From the NCBI GenBank assembly GCA_023429995.1, contig JAEZCE010000020.1, forward strand, positions 40,957-104,956: DNA of 64,000 nt, given 5' to 3'. The notes beneath the pieces were generated by a model. It did not search any database and was not told the DNA's origin. It saw nothing but the letters and a program-made list of their open reading frames with translations. This stretch comes from Bacillota bacterium (GTDB lineage: Bacteria > Bacillota > UBA4882 > UBA8346). Of the stretch, positions 18,424-27,225 are shown in pieces (the stretch's first letter is position 1; every line of letters starts with the position of its first letter). The translations under genes and the position numbers were made by a program.

Positions 18424-19332
18424 ATGTCCGATCAAATAATGGAAAACAACGCCGGTTTTCAACCGGGACTGATGAACCCGGTTTGTCAGAACGATCAACT
18501 TTATACAGTTAAACCCGGCGATACCATGTTCTTTATTGCCAAGCGTAATAATATTTCCTTGCAGGAACTCATCAATGCCAATCCCCAAATAGCCGATCCT
18601 AACACGATTTACCCAGGCCAAGTACTTTGTATTCCTATTGCCGGACCGCTGCCATCATGCGGAGGAAACCAGACTTACCATGTTGTCAGTGGTGATACAA
18701 TGTTTGAAATAGCACGTCGTTTTGGAATTACTTTGGACGCACTTATTGCTGCCAATCCGCAGATTTCCGATCCTAATTTGATTTTTCCGGGACAGGAAAT
18801 TTGTGTGCCAGTGCCAGCCGCGATTCCTCCGGTTCCGATGCCGACGCCTGTTTCACCAGGAATACCAGCGCCGGGTCCTTGTTTTAACGGTTCCTTATAT
18901 ACAGTTAGGCCTGGAGATACATTATTCGAAATCGCTCGCGCCAATAATATTTCACTAACTGCGTTGATTAATGCCAACCCCCAAATACCCGATCCTAACT
19001 TGATTTATCCGGGACAAGTGATATGTATACCACAGGTATTGGAAGTTCCAACCGTCCCGCGACCCTGCCCAATGCCGGCTCCAATCCTACCGCCTTCTCC
19101 AATGCCGGCTCCGGTCATGCCGATCCAACCGCCCTGCCCAATGCCGGCACCAAGACCTATTGCGCCCATTGAACAACCTATGCCGATGCTGCCGTTTCCG
19201 ACGCCAATGCCGTGCCCTGTCCAGCAAGGGATGGCTCCAATGCCTTTTTATGTTGTTATACCATGGGATCAATGTCCTCATCGTATGGTTCGGAAAAGAA
19301 AACACGGGCGGCGGAAAAAACATTATTGCTAA
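18424..19332 (+). CDS. Triple-LysM protein with proline-rich tail (SafA-like)
   Basis: Peptidoglycan-binding protein. Seen: three LysM repeats at about residues 18-65, 78-125 and 155-200, each of the YTV-x-PGDT-x-F-x-IA...NPQI-DPN-IYPGQ type, then a Pro/Met/Cys-rich region with repeated PMPAP units and a very basic tail (RKRKHGRRKKHYC). No signal peptide is visible, which fits a spore-coat or cortex-associated protein such as SafA rather than an exported hydrolase; no catalytic domain. GAGGAGG precedes ATG 18424. Product 302 aa. Confidence 0.85.
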   Translation: MSDQIMENNAGFQPGLMNPVCQNDQLYTVKPGDTMFFIAKRNNISLQELINANPQIADPNTIYPGQVLCIPIAGPLPSCGGNQTYHVVSGDTMFEIARRFGITLDALIAANPQISDPNLIFPGQEICVPVPAAIPPVPMPTPVSPGIPAPGPCFNGSLYTVRPGDTLFEIARANNISLTALINANPQIPDPNLIYPGQVICIPQVLEVPTVPRPCPMPAPILPPSPMPAPVMPIQPPCPMPAPRPIAPIEQPMPMLPFPTPMPCPVQQGMAPMPFYVVIPWDQCPHRMVRKRKHGRRKKHYC

Positions 19333-19337
19333 CTATT

Positions 19338-19363
19338 AAAGGCCTTTGGGCCTTTTTTCTTTT
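19338..19363 (+). terminator. Rho-independent terminator after the LysM gene
   Basis: AAAGGCC (19338-19344), 4-nt loop TTTG, GGCCTTT (19349-19355), continuing into a T-rich run. Confidence 0.88.
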
Positions 19364-19568
19364 AATAAATTCAGTAAGTTGAGTAATAATAAAAGTCGAA
19401 TCATCCGAATGGTTTGGGAGAGATATTGAAGAAGTAAAATTGATGGTTTTAGCTCAATGAAACGTAAGAGTCACTATAAAATATCATGTACTTAAAAAGG
19501 GGTTTACCTGTTTCCGGCGAATATATACTGAATGTTTTTAATTTAAAAATGGATTTATGGGGATTAAA

Positions 19569-20330
19569 ATGGATTTAAAGTTAGCATATTTCTATCCCAC
19601 GCTCATGAATTTATACGGGGACCGGGGGAATGTTCAAACATTAGTAGAACGTTGCCGTTGGCGTGGAATTAACTTACAGATAACAGAAATAGGAATTGGC
19701 GATATTACGAATTTCAGTGGATTTGATTTGGCTTTTTTTGGCGGCGGACAGGATAAAGAGCAATTCAAAATAGGTGAAGATCTGCTAACGACCAAAGCTG
19801 AAAATTTAAAATCCGCTATTGAAGATGGTTTGGTAATGCTTAATGTATGCGGCGGATATCAATTATTAGGGGAGTATTACCGTCCGCTTCAAGGAACCAT
19901 TTTGAAGGGCCTCTCAATCCTAGATATGAGGACTGAAGGAGGCAATGTGAGAGCCATTGGCAATATGATTGCAGAAGCACTGTTGGAAGCGGGGCAAAAA
20001 ATGCTATTGGTGGGTTTTGAAAACCATTCCGGGCGAACTTTTTTAGGAGGTCGCTGTACTTCTTTAGCTACAGTTATTAAAGGCTTTGGAAATAATGGAG
20101 AAGATCATTCCGAAGGCGCACGATATTTAAACTGTTTCGGTTGTTATTTGCATGGGCCGCTATTGCCTAAAAATCCCGGTTTTGCTGATTATTTAATTTC
20201 CTTGGCGCTAAAACGCAAGTACGGTAAAGCGGATTTAATGCCATTAGAAGACATATTGGAAAACCAAACGCGGGACTATGTAATAAAACGCGTGGGGAAA
20301 CGTTCTTTTTTAAAAGGTAAAAGGTTATGA
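19569..20330 (+). CDS. gatD: Lipid II isoglutaminyl synthase glutaminase subunit GatD
   Basis: Class I glutamine amidotransferase that supplies ammonia to MurT for amidation of D-Glu in lipid II. Seen: catalytic Cys94 in LNVCGGYQ and His195 in YLHGPLLPKNP, N-terminal LYPTLMNLYGDRGN-like block (YFYPTLMNLYGDRGNV region). Product 253 aa. ATG 19569 preceded by GGGGA; ATG 19557 is an alternative. Overlaps murT by 4 bp (ATGA). Confidence 0.93.
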   Translation: MDLKLAYFYPTLMNLYGDRGNVQTLVERCRWRGINLQITEIGIGDITNFSGFDLAFFGGGQDKEQFKIGEDLLTTKAENLKSAIEDGLVMLNVCGGYQLLGEYYRPLQGTILKGLSILDMRTEGGNVRAIGNMIAEALLEAGQKMLLVGFENHSGRTFLGGRCTSLATVIKGFGNNGEDHSEGARYLNCFGCYLHGPLLPKNPGFADYLISLALKRKYGKADLMPLEDILENQTRDYVIKRVGKRSFLKGKRL

Positions 20331-21670
20331 ATCGAAAAAAGAAATTATTTATTTTAATATCTGCTACCCTCATTGTTCGTCTGGTATATAATCTTTCAAG
20401 ATATTTTAACTTTGGTGAAGGAAGTAATATTCCAGGGAAAATAGCAATGCGAGTCTTTCCTGATATCCTTGCCGCTCAGGTTCCTCGCTTTAAAAAGGGA
20501 TGGATTATGATTACCGGCACCAATGGGAAGACCACAACAACGAAAGTTTTGGTTGAACTGATGCGAGAATTGGGTTATCGGGTTTGTACCAATTCCCGCG
20601 GAGCAAATTTAGTATCAGGTATTGTAACTAGTTTGTTGCTTACCGATACAAAGCCCAATGAAGAATATATGGCGGATTATGCCGTTTTTGAAATTGATGA
20701 AGCAGTGTTGATTAAATCCTTTGAATTATTTAGACCAAAGATTCTCGTAGTGACTAACTTTTCTCGCGATCAATTAGACAGGTATGGCGAAGTCGATTCG
20801 AATGTAAACCGCATTATGGAAATCCTCCGCAATACGGGAAGTGATTGTAAAGTCATTCTTAACGGGAACGACCCGAATGTTGCCCGGATTGGTTGCGTAG
20901 TTAAGCCTGATGATCGTTTTTATTTTGGGGTCCGTCAAATCGATAATTCATTGGATGCCGGTTTGTTGGTGGAGCAAGATACCGGAATTGGATTGGAAAC
21001 GATGGACCGTCCGGAGCTCAATCTTTGGGCTGAAGATATTCAAACTGATTTTTTAAGCGGCAGCCATTTTAAAATGCTGTTTGAAAATCGTAAGATAAAT
21101 ATCGCTCTTCAACTGCCCGGAGTTTTTAACATTCAGAATGTTTTGGCCGCCATATCAGTCTGTTTATCAATTGGCATTGATTTGGACAAGATCACGCCGC
21201 TTTTGAGCAAAATAAAGTCAAGTTATGGCCGGAGCGAGCATTTTTGTTTTCAAGGTCATTCCATTTATTTGTTTTTGGTAAAAAATCCAGTGGGCTTTAA
21301 TCATATTATTCAATTATTAAATCAAGCCCGCGGACCAAAACGGATTTTATTTTTGCTCAATGATTTGATTGCAGACGGCACGGATGTATCATGGATATGG
21401 GATGTAGCATTGGAAAATCTATGGAAGATAAGAGAAATTAAAGAGATTGCTACCAGTGGCACGAGGGCTGGTGATATGGCTTTACGGGTAAAATATGCCA
21501 ATCCCCCCGATTTTTCTTTAAGTGTTGATTATAGTCCCAGACGCGCCTTTAAAGAATTGATAGAGCGGATGGAGGATAAGGAAGAGTTACTGATATTGGC
21601 GAATTATACTGCAATGATTGGATTCCGTCCTTATCTTTTAAAAATTAGTTCTCGGAAAAAGAATGGATGA
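20327..21670 (+). CDS. murT: Lipid II isoglutaminyl synthase subunit MurT (no zinc ribbon seen)
   Basis: Mur-ligase-like partner of GatD. Seen: ATP-binding MITGTNGKTTTTK, EIDEAVLIK, VTNFSRDQLDRYGE, NGNDP, and a C-terminal MurT domain with LNDLIADGTDVSWIWDV. Product 447 aa with an N-terminal hydrophobic stretch. Odd: the four-cysteine ribbon that many MurT proteins carry in the central domain after the NGNDP block is not visible; that stretch (about residues 195-245) has no CxxC pairs. Translationally coupled to gatD and closed by a terminator. Confidence 0.92.
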   Translation: MNRKKKLFILISATLIVRLVYNLSRYFNFGEGSNIPGKIAMRVFPDILAAQVPRFKKGWIMITGTNGKTTTTKVLVELMRELGYRVCTNSRGANLVSGIVTSLLLTDTKPNEEYMADYAVFEIDEAVLIKSFELFRPKILVVTNFSRDQLDRYGEVDSNVNRIMEILRNTGSDCKVILNGNDPNVARIGCVVKPDDRFYFGVRQIDNSLDAGLLVEQDTGIGLETMDRPELNLWAEDIQTDFLSGSHFKMLFENRKINIALQLPGVFNIQNVLAAISVCLSIGIDLDKITPLLSKIKSSYGRSEHFCFQGHSIYLFLVKNPVGFNHIIQLLNQARGPKRILFLLNDLIADGTDVSWIWDVALENLWKIREIKEIATSGTRAGDMALRVKYANPPDFSLSVDYSPRRAFKELIERMEDKEELLILANYTAMIGFRPYLLKISSRKKNG

Positions 21671-21718
21671 TGCAGGGAGCAGAGCGTTACCAATATGTTT
21701 TGTTTTGATTTATTAGGC

Positions 21719-21740
21719 GCTCCCGTTGGGAGCTTTTTTT
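21719..21740 (+). terminator. Rho-independent terminator after murT
   Basis: GCTCCC (21719-21724), GTT loop, GGGAGC (21728-21733), seven T (21734-21740). Confidence 0.93.
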
Positions 21741-21821
21741 GAATGAAAATGTGTTATCATAGGGTATCGACTATTTATTTTAATGAATGAGTAAGTTCAG
21801 AAAAGAATAGGAGAAAATTTC

Positions 21822-23363
21822 GTGGGAGCGGAAGTCAAACTCAAACGGAGCAAAGATAGAACATTTAGTATTGCTTTGGTCGAAATTCGGAACCAGTTGG
21901 CATTTATTAATGCTTGTCTGATACTGAGTGCTCTTGGATTCCATGGCAACCAAGGGGATTATATTATCACGGGTATTTATTTAGTCTTCAACTTGTTTTG
22001 TTGGTTGGTGCGTCCTTTGAAACGACTTACTACACAGTCTTTTCGCTATATAATTTTATTGATGGATTTGGTTGTTACAAGTTATATGATCATGAGAACC
22101 GGGGGAGTTGCCAGTAACCTTTATCCATTTTTGTTTATTCCGGTGATCTTATCAATTATGTATTACCGGTACATTGGAATTCTTCTTTGTTGTACAATCA
22201 TGTCAGGTATTATGATTACCACAGCCTTTTTTTCCGGCACTTTAGTTTGGGATATGGCCGAGCCTTTAGGAATTAGGATTTCTTATCTTTATTTGACGGG
22301 TCTCATCGGCGGTTATTTATTTAAGCAAACGTACTCTGTAAAAGAAGAACTATCAAAGACTTTAACACGATGGAATATTGATTTGCAACGTTTAAATATT
22401 TTTTCTCAGGAAGTGACAGCCAGTTCCGACTTGGATGAAATTTTCAATCAGATTACCAAGACAATCCGTCAGACCAGTATTGCTCAAATGATTGCGTTGC
22501 TGTTGTTTGACGGAGAAATCTTAAAAATATATGATACGGAAGGGTGGGACGATACCTGGATTGATCAATATAACCAAAATCCTTTTAATAAACAAAGTCT
22601 TACGTTAGCCCCGATTATTATCTTTAAAGAACCCTTATTGTGCACTAATATTCGAAAACATCCTGAGTTAGTGCGGATTTTTAGCGGAATTCCTATCGAA
22701 TCCTTATTTGCCTTTCCACTTATCATCAGTGGAGAAGTACTTGGAATGCTCATTGTCGGCAGCGAGAAAAGCCGTGTTTTGGGTGAGCAGGAAAAACAAA
22801 TATTGACGAGTATCACCAACCAAGCGAGTATTGCGATTCAAAACATCTTGACCATTACGACAGAAAAACGCAAAGCGGATACGGACGGGTTGACCGGACT
22901 TTATAACCGCCGTTATTTTAATGAACAAATCGAGTGGCTTGTTGATCGGGCATTGGAACAGGATCTGCCTTTGTCACTGATATTAATGGATATCGATAAT
23001 TTCAAAAAATATAATGATACTTACGGTCATCCGGCGGGAGATCAGTTATTGAAAGTATTGACCGCAGCTATCTCAGAAGTTGTTCGCGAACATGATATTT
23101 TTGCCCGTTACGGAGGGGAGGAATTTGCAATCATTTTAAGGGATACCCATAATAAATTAGCCCTTCAGATTGGTGAAAGAATTCGGCAGGTCGTTTTAAC
23201 AATACCATCCGGAACTTTAAAATGTCCGGTTACCATTTCCATTGGTGTGGGAACACTCCCTGATCAAGCCTGCGACCGTTTCACATTGCTGGACTTTGTT
23301 GACAAATCACTTTATTATGCCAAAAATAATGGAAAAAACCGGGTTTGTTGCGGTTACCGATGA
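21822..23363 (+). CDS. Membrane diguanylate cyclase with GAF domain
   Basis: Synthesises c-di-GMP. Seen: N-terminal membrane domain with five to six hydrophobic segments (about residues 20-165), a GAF domain (about 190-335) and a GGDEF domain (about 345-510) with the active motif GGEEF at 431-435. An RxxD inhibitory site (R422, D425) is also present, so product feedback is expected. Product 513 aa, GTG start. Together with the PilZ protein at 17.6 kb it gives a complete signal-receptor pair in the neighbourhood. Confidence 0.92.
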   Translation: MGAEVKLKRSKDRTFSIALVEIRNQLAFINACLILSALGFHGNQGDYIITGIYLVFNLFCWLVRPLKRLTTQSFRYIILLMDLVVTSYMIMRTGGVASNLYPFLFIPVILSIMYYRYIGILLCCTIMSGIMITTAFFSGTLVWDMAEPLGIRISYLYLTGLIGGYLFKQTYSVKEELSKTLTRWNIDLQRLNIFSQEVTASSDLDEIFNQITKTIRQTSIAQMIALLLFDGEILKIYDTEGWDDTWIDQYNQNPFNKQSLTLAPIIIFKEPLLCTNIRKHPELVRIFSGIPIESLFAFPLIISGEVLGMLIVGSEKSRVLGEQEKQILTSITNQASIAIQNILTITTEKRKADTDGLTGLYNRRYFNEQIEWLVDRALEQDLPLSLILMDIDNFKKYNDTYGHPAGDQLLKVLTAAISEVVREHDIFARYGGEEFAIILRDTHNKLALQIGERIRQVVLTIPSGTLKCPVTISIGVGTLPDQACDRFTLLDFVDKSLYYAKNNGKNRVCCGYR

Positions 23364-23366
23364 ATT

Positions 23367-23870
23367 TTAGTAGTAATATAAAATGGATAGATTACAAATG
23401 ACTCCTGCTTGAAAATTACCATTGGAACGATCCGACGCTCCAATACCAATTTCAAAAGCTGGACGTACCAGATATTTTTGATATTCTACCCCAAAAAAGC
23501 CTTGATATCCAAAACGGCTGTTATTGGAACTGGAGTCAGCCCCTTCTTTGAAATTTTTGGAATAACCCAGAGAGGCGCCGATATAAGGCAAGAAATTTTG
23601 CCGCCTCTCCAAATTAAAAATGCCGCGAAGCCCAATCGCATAATTTCCAGTTGTTAAAGTGTCTTTTTGCGACATAGCAACAGAAAAGACCGGTTGGATA
23701 TAGTAGTCCCTTTGATAGGGAATTTTTAAACTGAAACCGCTTGCGGTATTGGAAAATTGCCAGCCGACCGCGGAATCACGCCGGGTTACATCATCGGTTG
23801 CGAAACAAGGAGTGGTAATCATTAGGGATAAAATGATTCCAATCACTGCATTTAGGAATCTTTTCTGCAT
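23367..23870 (-). CDS. Predicted small outer-membrane beta-barrel protein
   Basis: Not assigned to a named family. Seen: signal peptide (hydrophobic core then CFATDD cleavage region), then about 140 residues of alternating polar/hydrophobic strands with many aromatic and glycine residues (YIQPVFSVAM, YAIGLRGIF, FLPYIGASLGY, FGYQGFFGVEY) ending in YYY, as expected for an 8-stranded outer-membrane barrel. ATG 23870 is chosen since GAGAGGTG lies 6 bp away. Convergent with the diguanylate cyclase gene. It supports a diderm envelope. Confidence 0.72.
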   Translation of the reverse strand: MQKRFLNAVIGIILSLMITTPCFATDDVTRRDSAVGWQFSNTASGFSLKIPYQRDYYIQPVFSVAMSQKDTLTTGNYAIGLRGIFNLERRQNFLPYIGASLGYSKNFKEGADSSSNNSRFGYQGFFGVEYQKYLVRPAFEIGIGASDRSNGNFQAGVICNLSILYYY

Positions 23871-24005
23871 CGGAATCACCTCTCAAATTGTACTTATCCT
23901 TAATTTCGTAACATTTATCCGGTTTCCTGCAGTTACCAGGCTTTTCCGAGTCCAGGAAGAAACAAGTAAATCGAAGAATCATTAGGTATGATTATGGGGA
24001 CAATA

Positions 24006-24581
24006 ATGCTAAACAATGATCAAGCAATGGAAGACAAAATATCCATTTATATAGCTGGGAACTCAACCGCATGTGACTATGAAGCAGTCAGAACTCCGCG
24101 GACCGGATGGGGACAGGTATTGGGACAATTCTTTACGGATCAGGTCATTCTAAGAAGTTCCTGCCCGGTATACCGAAGCATCTACCACTTTTAAGTTGTA
24201 TCTGACTCAATACATCCGGAGCGCACGGAACAAACAAGCCGTTTCAGTTTTGTTAACTCCGATTCAGCGTTACCAATTTGATCAAAATGGCAAAATAATG
24301 TCGACCCATGGCGACTACCCCAGGGCAATACTGGATCTTGCTGCCTTAGAACAAGTTCCGGTCATTGATCTCAGCGAACAGACCCGCATTTTGATGGAGC
24401 GGGTTGGACCGGAAAAGTCCAATCTGTTCTTTATGAATCTTAAACCGGGAGAATTCTCCAATTACCCAAACGGCTCCCGGGATAAGACTCATCTTCGGGC
24501 GCTTTGGAGATAGCCTGTTTAGTGGTAGCAGGAATCCGGCAAGTAAAATTGCCTTTGGGGAAATACATTAATTCTCCGTAA
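24006..24581 (+). pseudogene. Degraded rhamnogalacturonan acetylesterase (CE12, SGNH) gene
   Basis: Remnant of a secreted or cytoplasmic pectin deacetylase. Seen: N-terminal block SIYIAGNSTACDYE...PRTGWGQVLGQFF in one frame (24006 to about 24160); then STTFKLYLTQYIRSARNKQA...VLLTPIQRYQFD...VIDLSEQTR in the next frame (about 24175-24505); then ACLVVAGIRQVKLPLG back in the first frame (24513-24581). The middle segment that should hold GRSS and GHND motifs is missing, and there are at least two frameshifts. Non-functional. With the KduD-like gene it hints at lost pectin catabolism. Confidence 0.8.
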
Positions 24582-24639
24582 ACATTATGGTTTGATATTT
24601 TATCTACAGTTGATGATGAAAAATGAGAGCCCTTTGAAT

Positions 24640-24969
24640 TCAGTTTTCCAAAAGCGGAAATTGGTCCGGAGCCGAAAGTACATGCTGATGAATGACGATG
24701 GGGTCGGAAATTAGTCCGTAATTAGCATCCTCTGGATAGCAGACTGCTAAATGAGGTTGAGGTCCGGCGAATCTGTAGATAGCCTGAAAGTTTTCCCAGT
24801 ATGAGATCATGAAAAAATGTTCCCATTCATCCTGGGTTTGACTATGGATATAAGCTCCCAGATTGCCGGGAATGGCTCTGGTTTCAGCAACTCCCGTTTG
24901 AAGTAAGTATTCCTGAAATTCATTAGCTTTTTCCCGTGGTACGATTCCGTGCCATGAACGTGCGATCAT
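24640..24969 (-). CDS. Antibiotic biosynthesis monooxygenase (ABM)-like protein
   Basis: Small ferredoxin-like fold protein of 109 aa. Seen: IARSWHGIVPREKANEFQEYL, then the ETRAIPGNLGAYIHSQ and WEHFFMISYWENFQAIYRFAG strands typical of ABM/YgiN-type proteins. The family includes quinol and polyketide monooxygenases and heme degraders; which applies is not clear. On the minus strand directly downstream of the fabG gene (54 bp), so probably in the same transcript at the left edge of the lipid cluster. Confidence 0.7.
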   Translation of the reverse strand: MIARSWHGIVPREKANEFQEYLLQTGVAETRAIPGNLGAYIHSQTQDEWEHFFMISYWENFQAIYRFAGPQPHLAVCYPEDANYGLISDPIVIHQHVLSAPDQFPLLEN

Positions 24970-25023
24970 CCATACTCCACCTTCCCATCATTAAGAATTT
25001 TATCCGGTCGCTCGCTGGATTCA

Positions 25024-25776
25024 TTAATCCATGACCATGCCGCCATCAACATTGATAACCTGTCCCGTCACATATTTCGCCAAATCAGAAACGAGGAATA
25101 ATACCACACCGGCTACATCTTCGGGTTTTCCGGAACGATTCATAGGCACTTGGGCCAGAAGTTTTTGGGTCGCTTCTTCCGATAAAACATGGGTCATATC
25201 CGATTGAATGAATCCTGGCGCTACAGCATTGACAGTGACCCCACGCTCAGCGAGTTCCCGGGCGGTTGTTTTGGTAAGACCAATCAAACCTGCTTTGGAT
25301 GCCGAGTAATTGGCTTGTCCGATGTTCCCCATAAGGCCGGATACACTGGCAATGTTGACTATACTGCCGGAATTTTGTTTCAACATTTGTTTGGATACTA
25401 ATTTTGTGCAAATAAAGGCTCCGGTTAAATTGATTTTTAAAACCAACTCCCAGTCGTCTTGTTTCATCATCATCAGACGGGCATCACGGGTAATTCCGGC
25501 ATTATTGACCAAAATGTCGATACGGGAGAAACGATGGGTAATCGCTTTCACAATCTCTTTGGTTGATTCGTCGGAAGCCACGTCATGTTTCAATGCTAAT
25601 GTTTCCACACAATATTTTTTGGCAATTTCCTCTGCTGTAGAAAGAGCCATTGTTTCGTTGATATCTGTGATTACAACATTGGCTTTTTCTGCAGCCAGTC
25701 TTTCAGCGATGGCACGGCCAAGTCCTCTGGCACTGCCGGTAATCAAGGCAACTTTATTTTTTAATCCCAATTCCAT
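25024..25776 (-). CDS. fabG: 3-oxoacyl-ACP reductase FabG
   Basis: NADPH-dependent beta-ketoacyl-ACP reductase. Seen: TGSARGLGRAIAERL cofactor loop, NNAGITRD, Ser in NIASVSGL, YSASK catalytic Tyr/Lys, PGFIQSDMT and VTGQVINVDGGMVMD at the C-terminus. Product 250 aa, catalytically complete. It heads a short minus-strand unit with the ABM-like gene, divergent from the dehydratase gene at 26304, and could supply the ketoreduction step of the adjoining ketosynthases. Confidence 0.92.
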   Translation of the reverse strand: MELGLKNKVALITGSARGLGRAIAERLAAEKANVVITDINETMALSTAEEIAKKYCVETLALKHDVASDESTKEIVKAITHRFSRIDILVNNAGITRDARLMMMKQDDWELVLKINLTGAFICTKLVSKQMLKQNSGSIVNIASVSGLMGNIGQANYSASKAGLIGLTKTTARELAERGVTVNAVAPGFIQSDMTHVLSEEATQKLLAQVPMNRSGKPEDVAGVVLFLVSDLAKYVTGQVINVDGGMVMD

Positions 25777-26303
25777 CGTTTTTCTCCTTTGAACTAAAAT
25801 TAAAAAAGTATCGAATATATTTGTTTATATTTGTTCTCTTTAGGGAAATTTTTTCCTTTCGTGATACGGTAAACAATAAGTTACGATGAGCAAGTGTTAT
25901 GAAATGGCATTTAAGGGAAGGAGCAAGGATGGTAAAATCCTTCGAATTGCAATTTGAAGTAAAATTTGGTACAATAAAAAAAACTTAAGAGAATAAGGTT
26001 TAATACTAAAAAAATCATTGTTTTCCGGTTTCGAGCGGTATACGCTTGGATAGACATTAAAATATTTTGGCATTTGCAAAGGGTGGGCCTAACGAATAAT
26101 TAGCGTGCCCGTAATACGAGGTTTATTTTTTGAATGCCAGCGAGAAAGAATATTGAAGGACTGCTGGTGGTAGGCGTTAAGCTCACCAGCTTCTTTATGT
26201 GACTGCATCTTAATGCAAACCGTAAATGGGATATTCATGGTGTTGTTATGATTGGGCGCAGTGAAAAATTGGTAACATCTACGTCATAAATGAAGGTGAA
26301 GAT
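25777..26303. other. Divergent intergenic region between fabG and the lipid gene cluster
   Basis: About 527 bp without a supported gene. Holds the predicted promoter at 25947-25975 and a hairpin GCTGGTG (26163-26169) / CACCAGC (26184-26190) followed by TTCTTT, which could act as an attenuator or weak terminator in the leader of the plus-strand operon. A leader of about 320 nt is long for a simple promoter-gene arrangement. Confidence 0.45.
25947..25975 (+). promoter_or_regulatory. Predicted sigma-A promoter of the lipid operon
   Basis: TTGCAA (25947-25952), 17-bp spacer, TACAAT (25970-25975), pointing at the dehydratase gene 329 bp downstream. Confidence 0.5.
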
Positions 26304-27203
26304 TTGACTTTATCATGCTCTATCGCCGATTTGATACCGCAAAAAGGGAAAATGGGTTTAGCCCAAACATTGATTCAAATCAAAAAGGATGGTAGTGAGT
26401 CTCATGCGGTTATTACGGGAGATAATATTTTTCTTAATGACCACCATCAATTATCCAATGCCGTACTTGTCGAATATATAAATCAGTTGACTGCAGGTGT
26501 TTTGGGATATCAGGCAAGGTTAGAAGAAGGACCGGTAGTTCGGAAAGGATTGTTTGTTGGCTTGCAGGACGCCGATTTTTTTGATCCGGTTTATCTGGGC
26601 GATATGCTGACTCTGCGTGGCTTTATGACTGAAGAGGTTTCTCAAGTAAGCTTTATCCAGGGTATTGTCGAACGGGACGGAAAAAAAGTCGCCCAACTCG
26701 TCACCAAATTATATCAAGCAGAAAATGTAGCCGAATTAAGCGGCTCCATTAATCCTACGCAGGATCCTTCCGGAATAAACGAAAAGATCCTTGATAATCG
26801 GGATTTGCCTTTATATCTGGTTTCCAATATCCAAAGGAAGCTTTATTCCTATACGCAGAAAGTTCGTATTGAAGATGGACAAATATCTTTTGCCATAGCC
26901 TGTCCTGAAGATTTTGAAGCCTTTGACGGCCATTTCCCGGGAAATCCAATTTTGCCCGGCGTTGTTTTGTTGGAAATCGCTGCTGTCGGTTTGGAAATAC
27001 TCCTCGGGAAAACTATTTTCTTGAAGTCAATGAAGAAAATGAAAATCAGCGGTATGGTACTTCCGGATCAAACCATTGGTTGTGAAATAAAGGCAGCCCC
27101 AAATAATGAAGGGGGATATACATTTACAACCGTTGTAAAGGAAAGAACCGGGAAAGAAATTTCGCGGTTTATCGGTAGTTGTATACCTTACAGTTTGCAA
27201 TGA
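26304..27203 (+). CDS. Double-hotdog 3-hydroxyacyl-ACP dehydratase (ApeP-ApeI-like fusion)
   Basis: Two hotdog folds in one 299-aa chain. The N-terminal half (about 5-140) has LIPQKGKMGLAQTL and VEYINQLTAGVLGYQ...GLFVGLQDADFF, resembling the ApeP dehydratase of aryl-polyene loci. The C-terminal half (about 170-295) has DGH210FPGNPILPGVVLLE, the FabZ/FabA/ApeI motif with catalytic His. Inferred to dehydrate 3-hydroxyacyl-ACP to the 2-enoyl form, keeping double bonds if no enoyl reductase follows; none was found in the window. TTG start with AAGGTGAAG upstream. First gene of the plus-strand operon, 22 bp before a thioesterase. Confidence 0.8.
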   Translation: MTLSCSIADLIPQKGKMGLAQTLIQIKKDGSESHAVITGDNIFLNDHHQLSNAVLVEYINQLTAGVLGYQARLEEGPVVRKGLFVGLQDADFFDPVYLGDMLTLRGFMTEEVSQVSFIQGIVERDGKKVAQLVTKLYQAENVAELSGSINPTQDPSGINEKILDNRDLPLYLVSNIQRKLYSYTQKVRIEDGQISFAIACPEDFEAFDGHFPGNPILPGVVLLEIAAVGLEILLGKTIFLKSMKKMKISGMVLPDQTIGCEIKAAPNNEGGYTFTTVVKERTGKEISRFIGSCIPYSLQ

Positions 27204-27225
27204 GTGAGGAAAGAGAAGAAAAATT

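Noticed and set aside
24640..24969. Polyketide-type monooxygenase of the cluster
   Set aside because: The ABM fold is too general to assign this activity, and the apparent anaerobic context argues against an oxygen-dependent step; kept as ABM-like only.
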